Assembly: GCF_009674485.1 (NCBI RefSeq)
Contig: NZ_WKJJ01000024.1
Location: 1 to 64,000, forward strand
Source: Pseudoduganella rivuli
Lineage (GTDB): Bacteria; Pseudomonadota; Gammaproteobacteria; Burkholderiales; Burkholderiaceae_D
Length of the DNA stretch: 64,000 nt
Reading direction: 5' to 3'
Shown here piece after piece: positions 37,273-47,400 of this stretch (positions are counted from its first letter, which is position 1; the number at the start of each line of letters is the position of its first letter). Below the pieces are notes generated by a model that worked only from the letters and a program-made list of their open reading frames with translations, ran no database searches and had not been told where the DNA came from. The position numbers and the translations under genes were made by a program.

Positions 37273-40200
37273 TTACTTCGGCGCGGCCAGCCAGCCGGAT
37301 GCCGTTTCACCATGCAGCGCGCGCAGCCGCAATGCTTCCGCATCGGCCTGTGCCGCCGTACCCGGCGCCGGCAATGCCTGTGCATACTGGGCCAGTGCTT
37401 GCGCCAGGCTTGCCACGCCAGTGGACAGGCTGCCTGGCGCATCCTGCGCGGCGCCGGCAAACCACACGTCAGCCGCATCGCGGCGCGTGCCGTCTTCCAG
37501 CAGGTACGATGACATCAGGCCAACGATGTTGCCGTTATTCGATGCCAAAGTGGCTTGCGCATCGAGGCCGATGCGGGCAATTTTCAGCGACGCCAGGGTG
37601 TGCAATTCCGATGCCTCGCTGACGCCGTCACCGTTGTTGTCCGTCCACACGCGCAACTGCTGCCACGCGCTGTCGGCCGCCGTCAACGCACCGTCGCCAT
37701 TGCCATCCAGTTCAGCCATTGCCTGGTAGCCATTGGCGGCATGGCCACCATTGCCGAGCGGCGTGCTGGAACCAAACAGTTCGGCGCCGCTGGTGATGGC
37801 GCCATCGCCGTCGCGGTCCAGCGCCAGCAAGCCGTCGTTGCCGCCGACCCAGCCAGTGGCCACCTTGCCGCCATCCGCTTGCATGTCGAAATGCACGCCG
37901 GCGTCGACACCCACCGTGTCGATGCCGTTGCCGTCGAGGTCCAGCACCACGGGGGTGTAGAACGGTTGTGTGAACGCGGCGATTTGTTCGTCCGTCAGCG
38001 CCAGCACCTGGCGCGGATTCAATGCGCACACCTGGTCCGAGCGCAGCCCGACGATTTGCGCCGTGGTCAGCGCCGCCATCTGTTCTTCATCGAACAGCTT
38101 GAGGTTAGCCAGCGGCAGCACGGCCAGGTCGCGGGTTTCAATGGCGGCAATCTGGCTGGCGCTGAAGCCGGTCAGCGCGTTGGAAGTCAGCGCGCGGAAT
38201 TGCAGCGTGGTCATGGCCGTGATCTGCTCTTCCGTCAGCAAGTTCAAGTGGAACGGCGCCAGTTGCGCCAGTTCGCTGGTGGCCAATGCCGCCACATCCT
38301 GCGTCTCCAGCGCGCCCAGCGTGCCATTCACGGACAACGCGAACAAGTGCTTGAAGCGCAGCGCCTGGGCCTGCGCCGTGGTCAGCGCCTGCACCTGGTC
38401 CGGGGTGATGCCGGACCAGGCGTCGGCGCTCAGCGCCTGGATTTGCCAGGTGGCCAGCACCGCCACCTGTTCCAGGGTCATGCCGCCCAATTGGCTGGCC
38501 GTCAGCGCGGCCAGCATATTGGTGCGCAAGCCCAGGATCGACGACGTGTTCAGCGCCGCGATCGTGGTGGTGGGCAAGGCGCGGAATTGCGCGCTGCTGA
38601 GGGCGGCAATCTGGTTCGATCGCAGCGCGGTGATTTGTTTCGTACCGAACGAGGCCGACAGCTGCGCGGTCGACAGGCCCGATATTTGCAGCGTCGTCAT
38701 TTGCGCCAGCGTGTCGCTTGGAAGGATGTCCCACTGCACGCTGGTCAAACCGGCCAGCGCCGCGGGTACCAGCGCCCGCCAGTCCTGGGTTTCCATGGCA
38801 GCCAATGCATCGGTGGCCAACGCCGCCATTTGCGCCGAGCCCAGTACGGAGGCTTGCTGCGGCGTCAGCCCCATCACCTGAATGGGCGACAAGGCGGCGA
38901 TCTGCATGGTTTTCAGCCCGGCAATGCTGCTGCTGCGCAGCGCCGACACCGTTTCGATCCACTTCAACGCATCCAGCGGCAGTGCGCCGACCTGTGCGGA
39001 CGACAATGCGCCGAGTTGGCTGGTCGTCAGCCAGAACGTTTGCGCACTGTTCATGCCCGCAATACCATCCGGCGACAGCGCGCCGAATTGTTGCGCAGAC
39101 AGGGCTCCCAATTGTTCGCCGGTGAGTTGCGCGACCTGGGCCGATTTCAACGCAGCGATCGCGCTGGTCTTCAATCCCTTGAACGCCAACGGATCCAGGT
39201 GCGTCAGCGTATCCGCAGCCAGCGCGGCCAATTGCGCCGTGCTCAACACGCTGATTTGCGCCGACGTGAGTTCCATGGACTGGGCCGACGATAGTTGGGC
39301 AAGCTGGGCTGTGCTGAGCGCCGCAATTTGGGCCGGCGTCAGCAGCGGCAGGAAGTAGCCGGGCAACGCCGCCATCTGCGCTGTCGTCAGCGCAGCAATG
39401 GCCGCCGTGCGCAACGCCGGAATATCCTGGGTTTCCAGGCTGTTGATCGCATATGTGGACAGCGCGCGCACTTGCTGCGAATTCAGCACCGCAACTTGCT
39501 TCGTCGACAGCTCCCACACTTCATACCAGCCCCATTGCGTCAAATGCTCCGCCTTCAAGCCCGCGATGGCGCTGGTGCTCAACGCTTCGATCCGGTCCTC
39601 GACCAGCTTCGCCATCGCCGCCGTGGACAAGGCATTCAGCTGGGCCGCCGACAATGCGCCGACCTGGGTACTGTTGAAATACGCCACGTGGCTGGTGCCC
39701 ATCGCAGCCATTGCCGCGGTCGACAGCGCGGCCACCTGATCCGCCTTCAATGCCGCCAGCACCAAGCCATCCGCCAATGCGGCAATTTGCTGCGACGTCC
39801 ACGCCGCCACGACGGCGGGCTTCACGGCGTCCAGCGCGGGCGGCAACAGCCAGGCCAGGGCGGACGTTGGCAAGGCGTTGAATTGCCGACTATCGAGTGC
39901 GGCAAGCTGCACCGAGTTCATGGAGGTCATGGCTGACGTCGCAACCCCGTTTGCGAGCTGGGCAGTCGACAGCGCGGCCATTTGTGCCGGCGTCAGGAAA
40001 ACGGCGCGCCAGTCCAACGCCGCCATTTGCGCGGTCGTCAGCGCGGCAATCGACGCGGTGCGCAACACATTCAAATCGTCCACTTCCAGCGACGCGACGG
40101 CATCCGTCGTCAGCGCCGCAACCTGTACCGCATCCAATGCCGCGGCCTGCGCCGTCGTCAGCGCAATGACCTGGTCCATCGTCAGCGCGGCAACTTGCCT

Positions 40201-43200
40201 GGTGGACCAGCCTGGCAGTGCGGCAGGCTTCAACCACGCCAGCGTTTCCGGCGCCAATGCCGCCAGCGCCGCCGTGGACAATGCGCGTAATTGCTGCGAT
40301 TGCAGCGCGGCCGCCTGGCTGGTCTGCATGCCGGCAACCGCATCCGAAGTCAGGCCGCCCAGCGCGGCCGTGGAAAACGCCAGTATTTGCGCCGGCGTCA
40401 GCCCGGCCCATTGTTCGCTGGACAAGGCGGCCACCTGTGCGGAATTCCACGCGCCCAGCAGCGACGATTTCAGGCCGGCAATGGTGTCGCGCCCCAGGAA
40501 GACCGCGGGCGCCGTCTGCAGTGCGGCAAATTGGCTGCTGTTGAACGCGGCCAGTTGCGCGGTCGTCAGCGAAGCCAGCTGTTCTGTGTCAAGGCCGCCA
40601 TTGGCCAGTTGCGCAGTGGTCAATGCCGCCAACTGCAGCGGCGTCAGCGCGGACAACAGCGTCTCGTCCAGGGCGCGCAATTGGGCGGTCGACAGCGCCG
40701 CAATCACATTCGGCTTCAGCGCCGCAAAGTCGCCGGTTTCCAATTGCAGCAAAGTATCACTGCCCAGCGCCGCCACTTGCGTGCTGGTCAGCGCGGCGGC
40801 CTGCGTCGTGGTCAAACCCGCCAATTCCGCGTCCAGCACCGCCAATTGCTTCGACGTCAGTCCCGCCACGGTCAGAGGCTTGAGCCACGCGATTTGGCTG
40901 GAAGTCAGGCCATCCACTGCATTGGTCGACAGCGCGGCCGCCTGGCCCGGCGTCAGCGCACCAAATTGCATGGAATTCAAATACCCGACCTGGTCGAAAT
41001 CGAGCCCGGCAATACCCGCCGAGGACAACGCGGCAATCTGGTCGCTGCGCAGCGCCGCCAACTGGGTGGACGTCATCTGCGCTACATATTGCGATGCCAG
41101 CGTGCCCAGCATCGGCGCCTTCAATTCAAGGATGGCCGCCGTACTCAGATAAGCCAGCGGGCCGCCCGGCAGTGCGCCAAACTGCACGCTGTTCAATGCC
41201 GCCAGCTGCGCCGGCGTCAGCGCGGCCAATTGCGCCGTGCTGAAGCCCGCAGCCAATTGCGCCGTGGTCAGCGCCGCCAGCTGCACGCTGGTCAGCGCCC
41301 GCACGTGCGCAGTGCCCAGTCCGGCCAGCTGGCTGGACGTCAGGGCCGACAGCACGCTGGCTTTCAATGCCGCCACGTCCACGGTTTCCAGCACCGCCAA
41401 TCCCGACGAACCCAATGCCGCCATCTGGCGCGACGTCAGGGTTGCCGCTTGCGCGGTGGTCAGCGCCACCAGTTGCTGCGTGCCCATACCAGCCAGTTGG
41501 GTCGACGTCAGGGCGGCAAAGGCCGTCAGCGACAGGAAGGCCAACTGGCGGCTGTCGAGCGCGGCAAGGGCGGCGGTCGACAAATTGGCCAGCACGGACG
41601 CGGGCAAGACACTCAGCTGGCCGGTGCCAAAGGCGTGCACCTGCTCCGACGACAATCCGGCTATGCTGGCGCTCGGCAGCGCCGCCAGGTGCGCCGACCC
41701 CAGCGCGGCCATCTGATGCGTGCCGAAGGCCGCCAGCTCGGCGGAATTCAGCGCCGCCAGCATGGCGGGATTCAAGCCGGCCAGTGCGGCCGTGCCAAGG
41801 AAATCTGCCGGGCTGCCCGGCAGCGCGGCGAATTGCGTGGAACTGAGCGCCGCCATTTGCCGCGAACTGAGCGCGGCAATCTGGTTGCTCGTCAGTCCGG
41901 CCAATTGCGCGGAGGTCAACGCGACGATTTGCCACGTGGTCAGCGCGCGCAGCGACGCATCCGGCAGCGCCTGCAATTGCGCAGAGTCCAGCTTGCCGAT
42001 CACGGGCGCCGGCAACACGGCGATGTCCGACGTTTCCATTGCCGCCAGGCCCACAGTGCCGAATGCGGCCAGCTGGCTGGTGCCCAGCGCCGCCGCTTGC
42101 AGCGTGGTCAGGTATTTGATTTGCGCGGTGTCGAGCGCCGCCAGTGCCGACGTCTTCATGCCGTTCAGCACGGCCGGTTTCAATGCGCCGATTTCTTCGC
42201 TGCCCAGGCCATCGAGCGTATCGAGGTCCAGGCTGTTCATTTGCGCGGCGGTCAGCGCGCCGGCCTGGAGCGCGGACAGCGCCCGCAATTGCGCACTGTC
42301 CAGGCCTCCCAGCGCGGCCGACGTCAGCGCGACGATTTGCGCGGTATTGAACGCCGTCAGCTGCAAGGTCGACAAGTCCGCCACCTGCACCGATGTCAGG
42401 GCGGCCACCGCGGCCGGCTTCAGGCCGCCGATATTGACCAATGCCGACGCCGGCAAGACCGTGACCTGGCTGGCCGTCAGTGCGGCCAGGTGCGCGGTAT
42501 TCCAGACAGCCAGTTGCGCCGAGGTCAAGCCATTGGACAGTTGCGCCGTCGTCAGCGCCACCACCTGGGCCGGTGTCATGGCCCGCATCACGGCGGTGCT
42601 GAGCGCCGCCAGTTGCGCGCTCGACATGCCGACAAACGTCGCGGCCGACAATGCGGCAAAGTCGCGGGTTTCCAGCGCCGCCATCTGCGCCGTGGTAAAT
42701 GCCGCCAGGTCATCGGATTTGAACGCGGCCACCTGCGCCGTGGTCAGCGCGACGATCTGCGCCGTATCCAGGCGCGCCAGCAGCGCCGTGGGCAAGGCGA
42801 TCAGCGCCGCCGGCGTGATGGCGGCGATATGATGGCTACCCAGTCCCGGCAAGGACGCGCTGGACAAGGCCGACAGCGCGGCCGGCAACAGCCTGGCAAT
42901 CTGCAGCGTTCCCAGCGACGCCAGCTGGCTGGACGACAGGCCCGGCATGGCGGCGGTCGGCAATGCCACCAGTTGCGCCGTCGTCAGCGCCAGCAATTGC
43001 GCGCTGCTCCAGTGCGCCAGGTCGGCGGACGACAGTTTGCCGATCGCGGCAGCGGACAAGGCGCGCACGTCGGCCGTGTCCAGCACGGTGTACAAGTCGT
43101 CGGGCAGCGCATCGAATTGCGCCCCACTCAGGACGGCGAACTGCGCCGACGTCAGCGCAGCGGCCTGGTCGATATCGAAGCCCTGCGCCAGTTGTTCCGT

Positions 43201-44262
43201 GCCCAGCGCCGCGATTTGCGCGGTTTTCAGCGCCCGTACCTGCAGCGTGCTCAACGCGGCCACCTGCGCGGAAGACAAGCCCGCAATGGCATTGGTTTTC
43301 AGTACCGCCAGGTCGCTGCTCTCCAGCGCGGCGATGCCGGTGGCGCCCAGCGCACGCACAGTGGCGCTGCCGAGCGCGGCGGCTTGCGCCGTGGTCAGCG
43401 CCGCCAATTGCGTGGCGGACAAGCCGGCGGCTTGCGATGTCGTCAGGCCGGCCAGGGTCGCCGGCTTGAGGGCCGCCATCGGCAGGGTCGGCAGCGCTGC
43501 CAGCGACGCCAGCGGCAAGGCGGCCAGTTGCGCACTGGCCAGCACGCCCGCTTGCGCGGTATTCAATGCCGCCACCTGGGCCGAGGTCACGCCCAGCGCC
43601 AGCTGCGCCGTGCTGAGCGCCGCCGTTTGCGCCGTGGTCAGCGAAGCAAAGCGCGACGCGCCCAGCGCGGCAATTTGCGTATTGCTGAACCCCGTCACGA
43701 CTGCCGGGCGCAATGCGGCAACGTCCGCCGCCTCCAGCGCGGCAACGGCGGTCGCATCCAGGCCCGCCACTTGCAAGGTACCCAGTGCGGCGGCTTGCGC
43801 CGTGGTCAGCGCCGCCACCAGCGTGTCATCGATGGCCGCCACCTGGTCGCTGCGCAGGGCCGCGATGGCGGCGGTTTTCAACGCCGCCAGGTGGTTCGCC
43901 GTGAAAACGGCCAACGCGGTATTGGACAGCCCGGCCAAGCCAGCCGGCGCCAATCCGCCCACGGCGGCGGTCGATAGCACTGCTGCCCGTGTGCTGTCCA
44001 GCAACGATGTCTGTAAGGAAGTCAGTGCACCCACCTGCGCCGCTTGCAGCCCGCCCAATTGCACCGTACTCAGCGCGCTGAAGTGTTGCGTGCCGAGCGT
44101 GGCGATGGCCAGCGTTGGAAGCGCGCCGATTTGCGTAGCAGAAAACACGCGCAACTGAGCCGTGCTCAATGCCGCCAGATCAGAACTGGTCATACCAGCC
44201 ATGGTCTCGTTCGACAAAGAGGCCAGCTGATCAGTTCGATAATTGGAAAGCGTAAAAGACAT
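37273..44262 (-). CDS. Giant octapeptide-repeat protein 2, predicted type I secretion substrate
   Basis: 2329 aa. It begins MSFTLSNYRTDQLASL with no signal peptide. About 260 octads run to residue 2095. They are more diverged than in the other two copies (many Pro and Ala variants such as ALPTAAMP), but the same E-x-x-D marker octads and 7/10 spacing can be traced, for example ALEAADVA to ALESSDLA exactly 17 octads plus one residue apart. The C-terminal domain at about 2100-2230 holds VVLDLDGNGIDTVG, ALDRDGDGAITSGAELFG and ELDGNGDGALTAAD (EF-hand-like loops), and the tail ends in GWLAAPK. The ribosome-binding site is weaker than for giants 1 and 3. It lies directly upstream of the ABC/MFP genes on the same strand. 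Confidence 0.85.
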   Translation of the reverse strand: MSFTLSNYRTDQLASLSNETMAGMTSSDLAALSTAQLRVFSATQIGALPTLAIATLGTQHFSALSTVQLGGLQAAQVGALTSLQTSLLDSTRAAVLSTAAVGGLAPAGLAGLSNTALAVFTANHLAALKTAAIAALRSDQVAAIDDTLVAALTTAQAAALGTLQVAGLDATAVAALEAADVAALRPAVVTGFSNTQIAALGASRFASLTTAQTAALSTAQLALGVTSAQVAALNTAQAGVLASAQLAALPLASLAALPTLPMAALKPATLAGLTTSQAAGLSATQLAALTTAQAAALGSATVRALGATGIAALESSDLAVLKTNAIAGLSSAQVAALSTLQVRALKTAQIAALGTEQLAQGFDIDQAAALTSAQFAVLSGAQFDALPDDLYTVLDTADVRALSAAAIGKLSSADLAHWSSAQLLALTTAQLVALPTAAMPGLSSSQLASLGTLQIARLLPAALSALSSASLPGLGSHHIAAITPAALIALPTALLARLDTAQIVALTTAQVAAFKSDDLAAFTTAQMAALETRDFAALSAATFVGMSSAQLAALSTAVMRAMTPAQVVALTTAQLSNGLTSAQLAVWNTAHLAALTASQVTVLPASALVNIGGLKPAAVAALTSVQVADLSTLQLTAFNTAQIVALTSAALGGLDSAQLRALSALQAGALTAAQMNSLDLDTLDGLGSEEIGALKPAVLNGMKTSALAALDTAQIKYLTTLQAAALGTSQLAAFGTVGLAAMETSDIAVLPAPVIGKLDSAQLQALPDASLRALTTWQIVALTSAQLAGLTSNQIAALSSRQMAALSSTQFAALPGSPADFLGTAALAGLNPAMLAALNSAELAAFGTHQMAALGSAHLAALPSASIAGLSSEQVHAFGTGQLSVLPASVLANLSTAALAALDSRQLAFLSLTAFAALTSTQLAGMGTQQLVALTTAQAATLTSRQMAALGSSGLAVLETVDVAALKASVLSALTSSQLAGLGTAHVRALTSVQLAALTTAQLAAGFSTAQLAALTPAQLAALNSVQFGALPGGPLAYLSTAAILELKAPMLGTLASQYVAQMTSTQLAALRSDQIAALSSAGIAGLDFDQVGYLNSMQFGALTPGQAAALSTNAVDGLTSSQIAWLKPLTVAGLTSKQLAVLDAELAGLTTTQAAALTSTQVAALGSDTLLQLETGDFAALKPNVIAALSTAQLRALDETLLSALTPLQLAALTTAQLANGGLDTEQLASLTTAQLAAFNSSQFAALQTAPAVFLGRDTIAGLKSSLLGAWNSAQVAALSSEQWAGLTPAQILAFSTAALGGLTSDAVAGMQTSQAAALQSQQLRALSTAALAALAPETLAWLKPAALPGWSTRQVAALTMDQVIALTTAQAAALDAVQVAALTTDAVASLEVDDLNVLRTASIAALTTAQMAALDWRAVFLTPAQMAALSTAQLANGVATSAMTSMNSVQLAALDSRQFNALPTSALAWLLPPALDAVKPAVVAAWTSQQIAALADGLVLAALKADQVAALSTAAMAAMGTSHVAYFNSTQVGALSAAQLNALSTAAMAKLVEDRIEALSTSAIAGLKAEHLTQWGWYEVWELSTKQVAVLNSQQVRALSTYAINSLETQDIPALRTAAIAALTTAQMAALPGYFLPLLTPAQIAALSTAQLAQLSSAQSMELTSAQISVLSTAQLAALAADTLTHLDPLAFKGLKTSAIAALKSAQVAQLTGEQLGALSAQQFGALSPDGIAGMNSAQTFWLTTSQLGALSSAQVGALPLDALKWIETVSALRSSSIAGLKTMQIAALSPIQVMGLTPQQASVLGSAQMAALATDALAAMETQDWRALVPAALAGLTSVQWDILPSDTLAQMTTLQISGLSTAQLSASFGTKQITALRSNQIAALSSAQFRALPTTTIAALNTSSILGLRTNMLAALTASQLGGMTLEQVAVLATWQIQALSADAWSGITPDQVQALTTAQAQALRFKHLFALSVNGTLGALETQDVAALATSELAQLAPFHLNLLTEEQITAMTTLQFRALTSNALTGFSASQIAAIETRDLAVLPLANLKLFDEEQMAALTTAQIVGLRSDQVCALNPRQVLALTDEQIAAFTQPFYTPVVLDLDGNGIDTVGVDAGVHFDMQADGGKVATGWVGGNDGLLALDRDGDGAITSGAELFGSSTPLGNGGHAANGYQAMAELDGNGDGALTAADSAWQQLRVWTDNNGDGVSEASELHTLASLKIARIGLDAQATLASNNGNIVGLMSSYLLEDGTRRDAADVWFAGAAQDAPGSLSTGVASLAQALAQYAQALPAPGTAAQADAEALRLRALHGETASGWLAAPK
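37970..44240 (-). repeat. 24-bp (octapeptide) tandem array of giant gene 2
   Basis: Continuous octads coding roughly A-L-[ST]-[TS]-x-Q-[ILV]-x, the most diverged of the three arrays. Occasional decad-heptad pairs (for example ALSTAQLALG-VTSAQVA, ALGTEQLAQG-FDIDQAA) add one residue without breaking the rhythm. Confidence 0.85.
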
Positions 44263-44340
44263 GCTATCTCGCAGGGCGTAAAGACGGAACTTTGATTTTA
44301 TCTAAAAAACAAGATGCCGTCAGGAAAAATTCCTCTAGAA

Positions 44341-44374
44341 AAAAAAACGGCAAGACCGCAGTCTTGCCGTTTTT
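44341..44374 (-). terminator. Strong hairpin terminator after giant gene 3
   Basis: A perfect 13-bp stem (44344-44356 / 44361-44373) with a 4-nt loop. It has a run of seven A on the left, which becomes a T-run for minus-strand transcription, and TTTT on the right, so it can work in both directions. It separates giant genes 3 and 2 and argues that they are separate transcripts. Confidence 0.9.
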
Positions 44375-44409
44375 CAGCGCAAGGCGAGATCGCTCCCGCC
44401 CGCTACCGT

Positions 44410-47400
44410 TTATTTTGCAGCCAGGATGCCACCCAGGCCGGCGCTGCTGGACAGTGCCTTCAGACGCAGGTCGCTGTCGGTGGCTGCCAGGTCTGCCGCG
44501 CCATTCAGCTTGGCCGCATCGAACTGGCCAATCGCTGCCGCCAGGGTCGCCACGCTGTTGTTGACGTTGCTGCCGGCTTCCAGGGTCAGCGAACCGCTTG
44601 CTACCGGCGCCGCGCTGCCGAAGGTCGACATCGACTGCACCAGGCCGCTGACGTTGCCGCGCAGGTCGGCTGCACCCGGCGTCACGTTGCTGCCGGCGAA
44701 CCAGACGTCGGCTGCCGCGTGGGTCTGGCCATCGGCGGTTTCGTAGGTGGACGTCATCCCCACGATATTGCCGTTGTTCAGCGACACATCGGACTTGCCG
44801 TTCAGGTTCAGCTTGCTGATGCTCAGGTCTGCCAGCGATTTCAGTTCGCTTGCATCGCTGACGCCGTCGGCGTTGCCATCCACCCACACTTTCAGGCTGC
44901 CGAAGGCGGCATCCGCGCTGGTGATGGCGCCGTCGCCGTTGCTGTCCAGTTCAGCCAGGGCTTCGTAACCGTTGCCGGCTTTCTGGCCGTTCGCCAGGGT
45001 GGTGCCGGAGCCGAACAGTTCGGAACCATCGTCGATGGCGCCGTTGCCGTTGCGGTCCAGGGCCAGCAAGCCGTCGCCGCCGCCCACCCAGCCGGTGCCA
45101 GCCTTGGAGCCGGTCGCCTGCATGTCGAACTGGACACCTGCGTTGAACGCCAGGGTATCGATACCGTTGTTGTTCAGGTCCAGCACGATCGGGGTGTAGA
45201 ACGGGCTGTGGAAGGCGCCGATCTGATCCGTGGTCATCGCCTGGATCTGATCCGAGGTCAGTGCGCACACTTGCGCGCTGGCCAGGGTCGAGATTTGCAG
45301 CGTGGTCAGGCCCACCACCTGGTCGGTGGTCAGCGCGCGGATCGTCGCGGTCTTCAGCGCAGCCATATCGTTGGTCTCGATATTGGCGATCTGCGTGGTC
45401 GACAGCGCCTTGATCTGGGTGCTGGTGAAGCCGGCGAACTGCGCCGTCGTCATGCCGATCAACTGGTCGGTGGTCAGCGCGGCCACATGATCCGTGGTCA
45501 GGCCGCTGATGGCCGAGGTCTTCAGGGCAGCCAGGTCGCTGGTTTCCATCGCGGCAATCGCTGCCGTGCTGAAGCCTGCCATCTGGCTGCTGGTCAGCGC
45601 GGCCGCCTGGCCGGTGGTCAGCGAGACCATCTGATCCGTCGACAGGGCCGACAGCTGGACCGTTTTCAGGCCGGCGATCGACGAGGTCTTCAGTGCAGAC
45701 AGGTCATCGGTTTCCAGCGCCGCCACCGAGTCGGACGACAGGGCCGCCACTTGCGACGAGCTCAGTACCGCAGCCTGGGCCGAGGTCAGGGCAACGATCT
45801 GCGCGGTGTTGAAGCCAACCGACAGCACGGCGGTGGTCAGGGCGGCAGCCTGGTTGGTACCCAGGGCGCCGATCTGGTCCGTCGTCAGGCCCGCAACTTG
45901 CAGGGTCTTCAGTGCGGCGATCACGTTGGTCTTCAGTGCGCTGATGTCATCCGTGCCGATTGCGCCAACCTGGTCGGAGGTCAGGGCGCCGAACTGCGCG
46001 GTGGTCAGTGCCGCCAGCTGGTTCGACGTCATGGCCAGTACTTGCGACGTCGTGAAGCCGTCGGTCAGCTGGCTGGTCTTCAGTGCAGCGATCTGGTTGG
46101 TGCCCAGGGCGCTGATCTGGTCGGTCGTGATGGCGCGCAGCTGGTCGGTGTTCAGACCAGTGATCGCGCTGGATTTCAGGACAGCCAGGTCGCTGGTTTC
46201 CATCGCAGCGACAGCCGCCGTGGTCAGGCCAGCCATTTGCGCGCTGGACAGCGCGGCAACCTGGTTGGTGCCCAGGGCAACGATCTGCTCGGTGTCCATC
46301 GCGTTCAGCTGTACCGTTTTCAGGCCGGCGATCGAGCTGGATTTCAGTGCCTGCAGGTCGTCGGTTTCCAGCGCAGCCACCGAGTCGGACGACAGCGCAG
46401 CCACTTGCGACGAGCTCAGGATGGATGCCTGCGCCGTGTTCAGTGCAACGATCTGGGCGGTGTTGAAGCCGTTGGCCAGGGCGTTGGTGGTCAGGGCTGC
46501 AACCTGGTTGGTGCCCAGGTTGTTGACCTGGTCGGTGGTCAGTGCAGCGATCTGATGCGTCTTCAGTGCGGCGATCACGTTGGTACGCAGGCCGATGATG
46601 TCGGACGTTTCAATCGCGGCAATCGCGTCGGACGACAGCGCGCCGAACTGCGACGTCGACAGGCCGGCCAGCTGGGCCGAGGTCATGGCCACGATCTGGC
46701 TGGTGGTGACGCCGTTGGCCAGCTGGTTGGTGGTCATCGCAGCGATCTGGGCCGACGTCATGTTGCCAATCTGGTCGGTCGTGATGGCGGCCACCTGGTC
46801 GGTGGTCATGCCGGCAATCGCGTTGGTCTTCAGCGCGGCCAGGTCGTTGGTTTCCAGGGCGGCGATGGCGGCGGTGCTCAGGCCAGCCACTTGTGCGCTG
46901 GACAGTGCTGCAACCTGGTTGGTGCCCAGGGCGACGATCTGGTCGGTCTTCAGTGCGTTCAGCTGCACGGTTTTCAGGCCGGCGATCGCGCTGGATTTCA
47001 GCGAGGACAGGTCATCGGTTTCCAGGGCGGCGATCGAATCGGACGACAAGGCTGCTGCCTGTGCCGAGCTCAACGTCGCAGCTTGCGCGGTGTTCAGTGC
47101 AACGATCTGGGCGGTGTTGAAGCCGTTGGCCAGCGCGTTGGTGGTCAGGGCGGCGATCTGGTTGGTGCCCAGTGCGCCGACCTGGTCGGTCGTCAGCGCG
47201 GCAACCTGCACGGTCTTCAGTGCGGCGATCACGTTGGTGCGCAGGCCGATGATGTCGGACGTTTCAATCGCGGCAATCGCATCGGACGTCAGCGCAGCGA
47301 ACTGTGCGGTCGACAGGCCGGACAACTGCGACGACGTCATGGCCACCACTTGCGAGGTGGTCAAGCCTTCGGCCAGTTGCTTGGTGGTCATGGCGGCCAC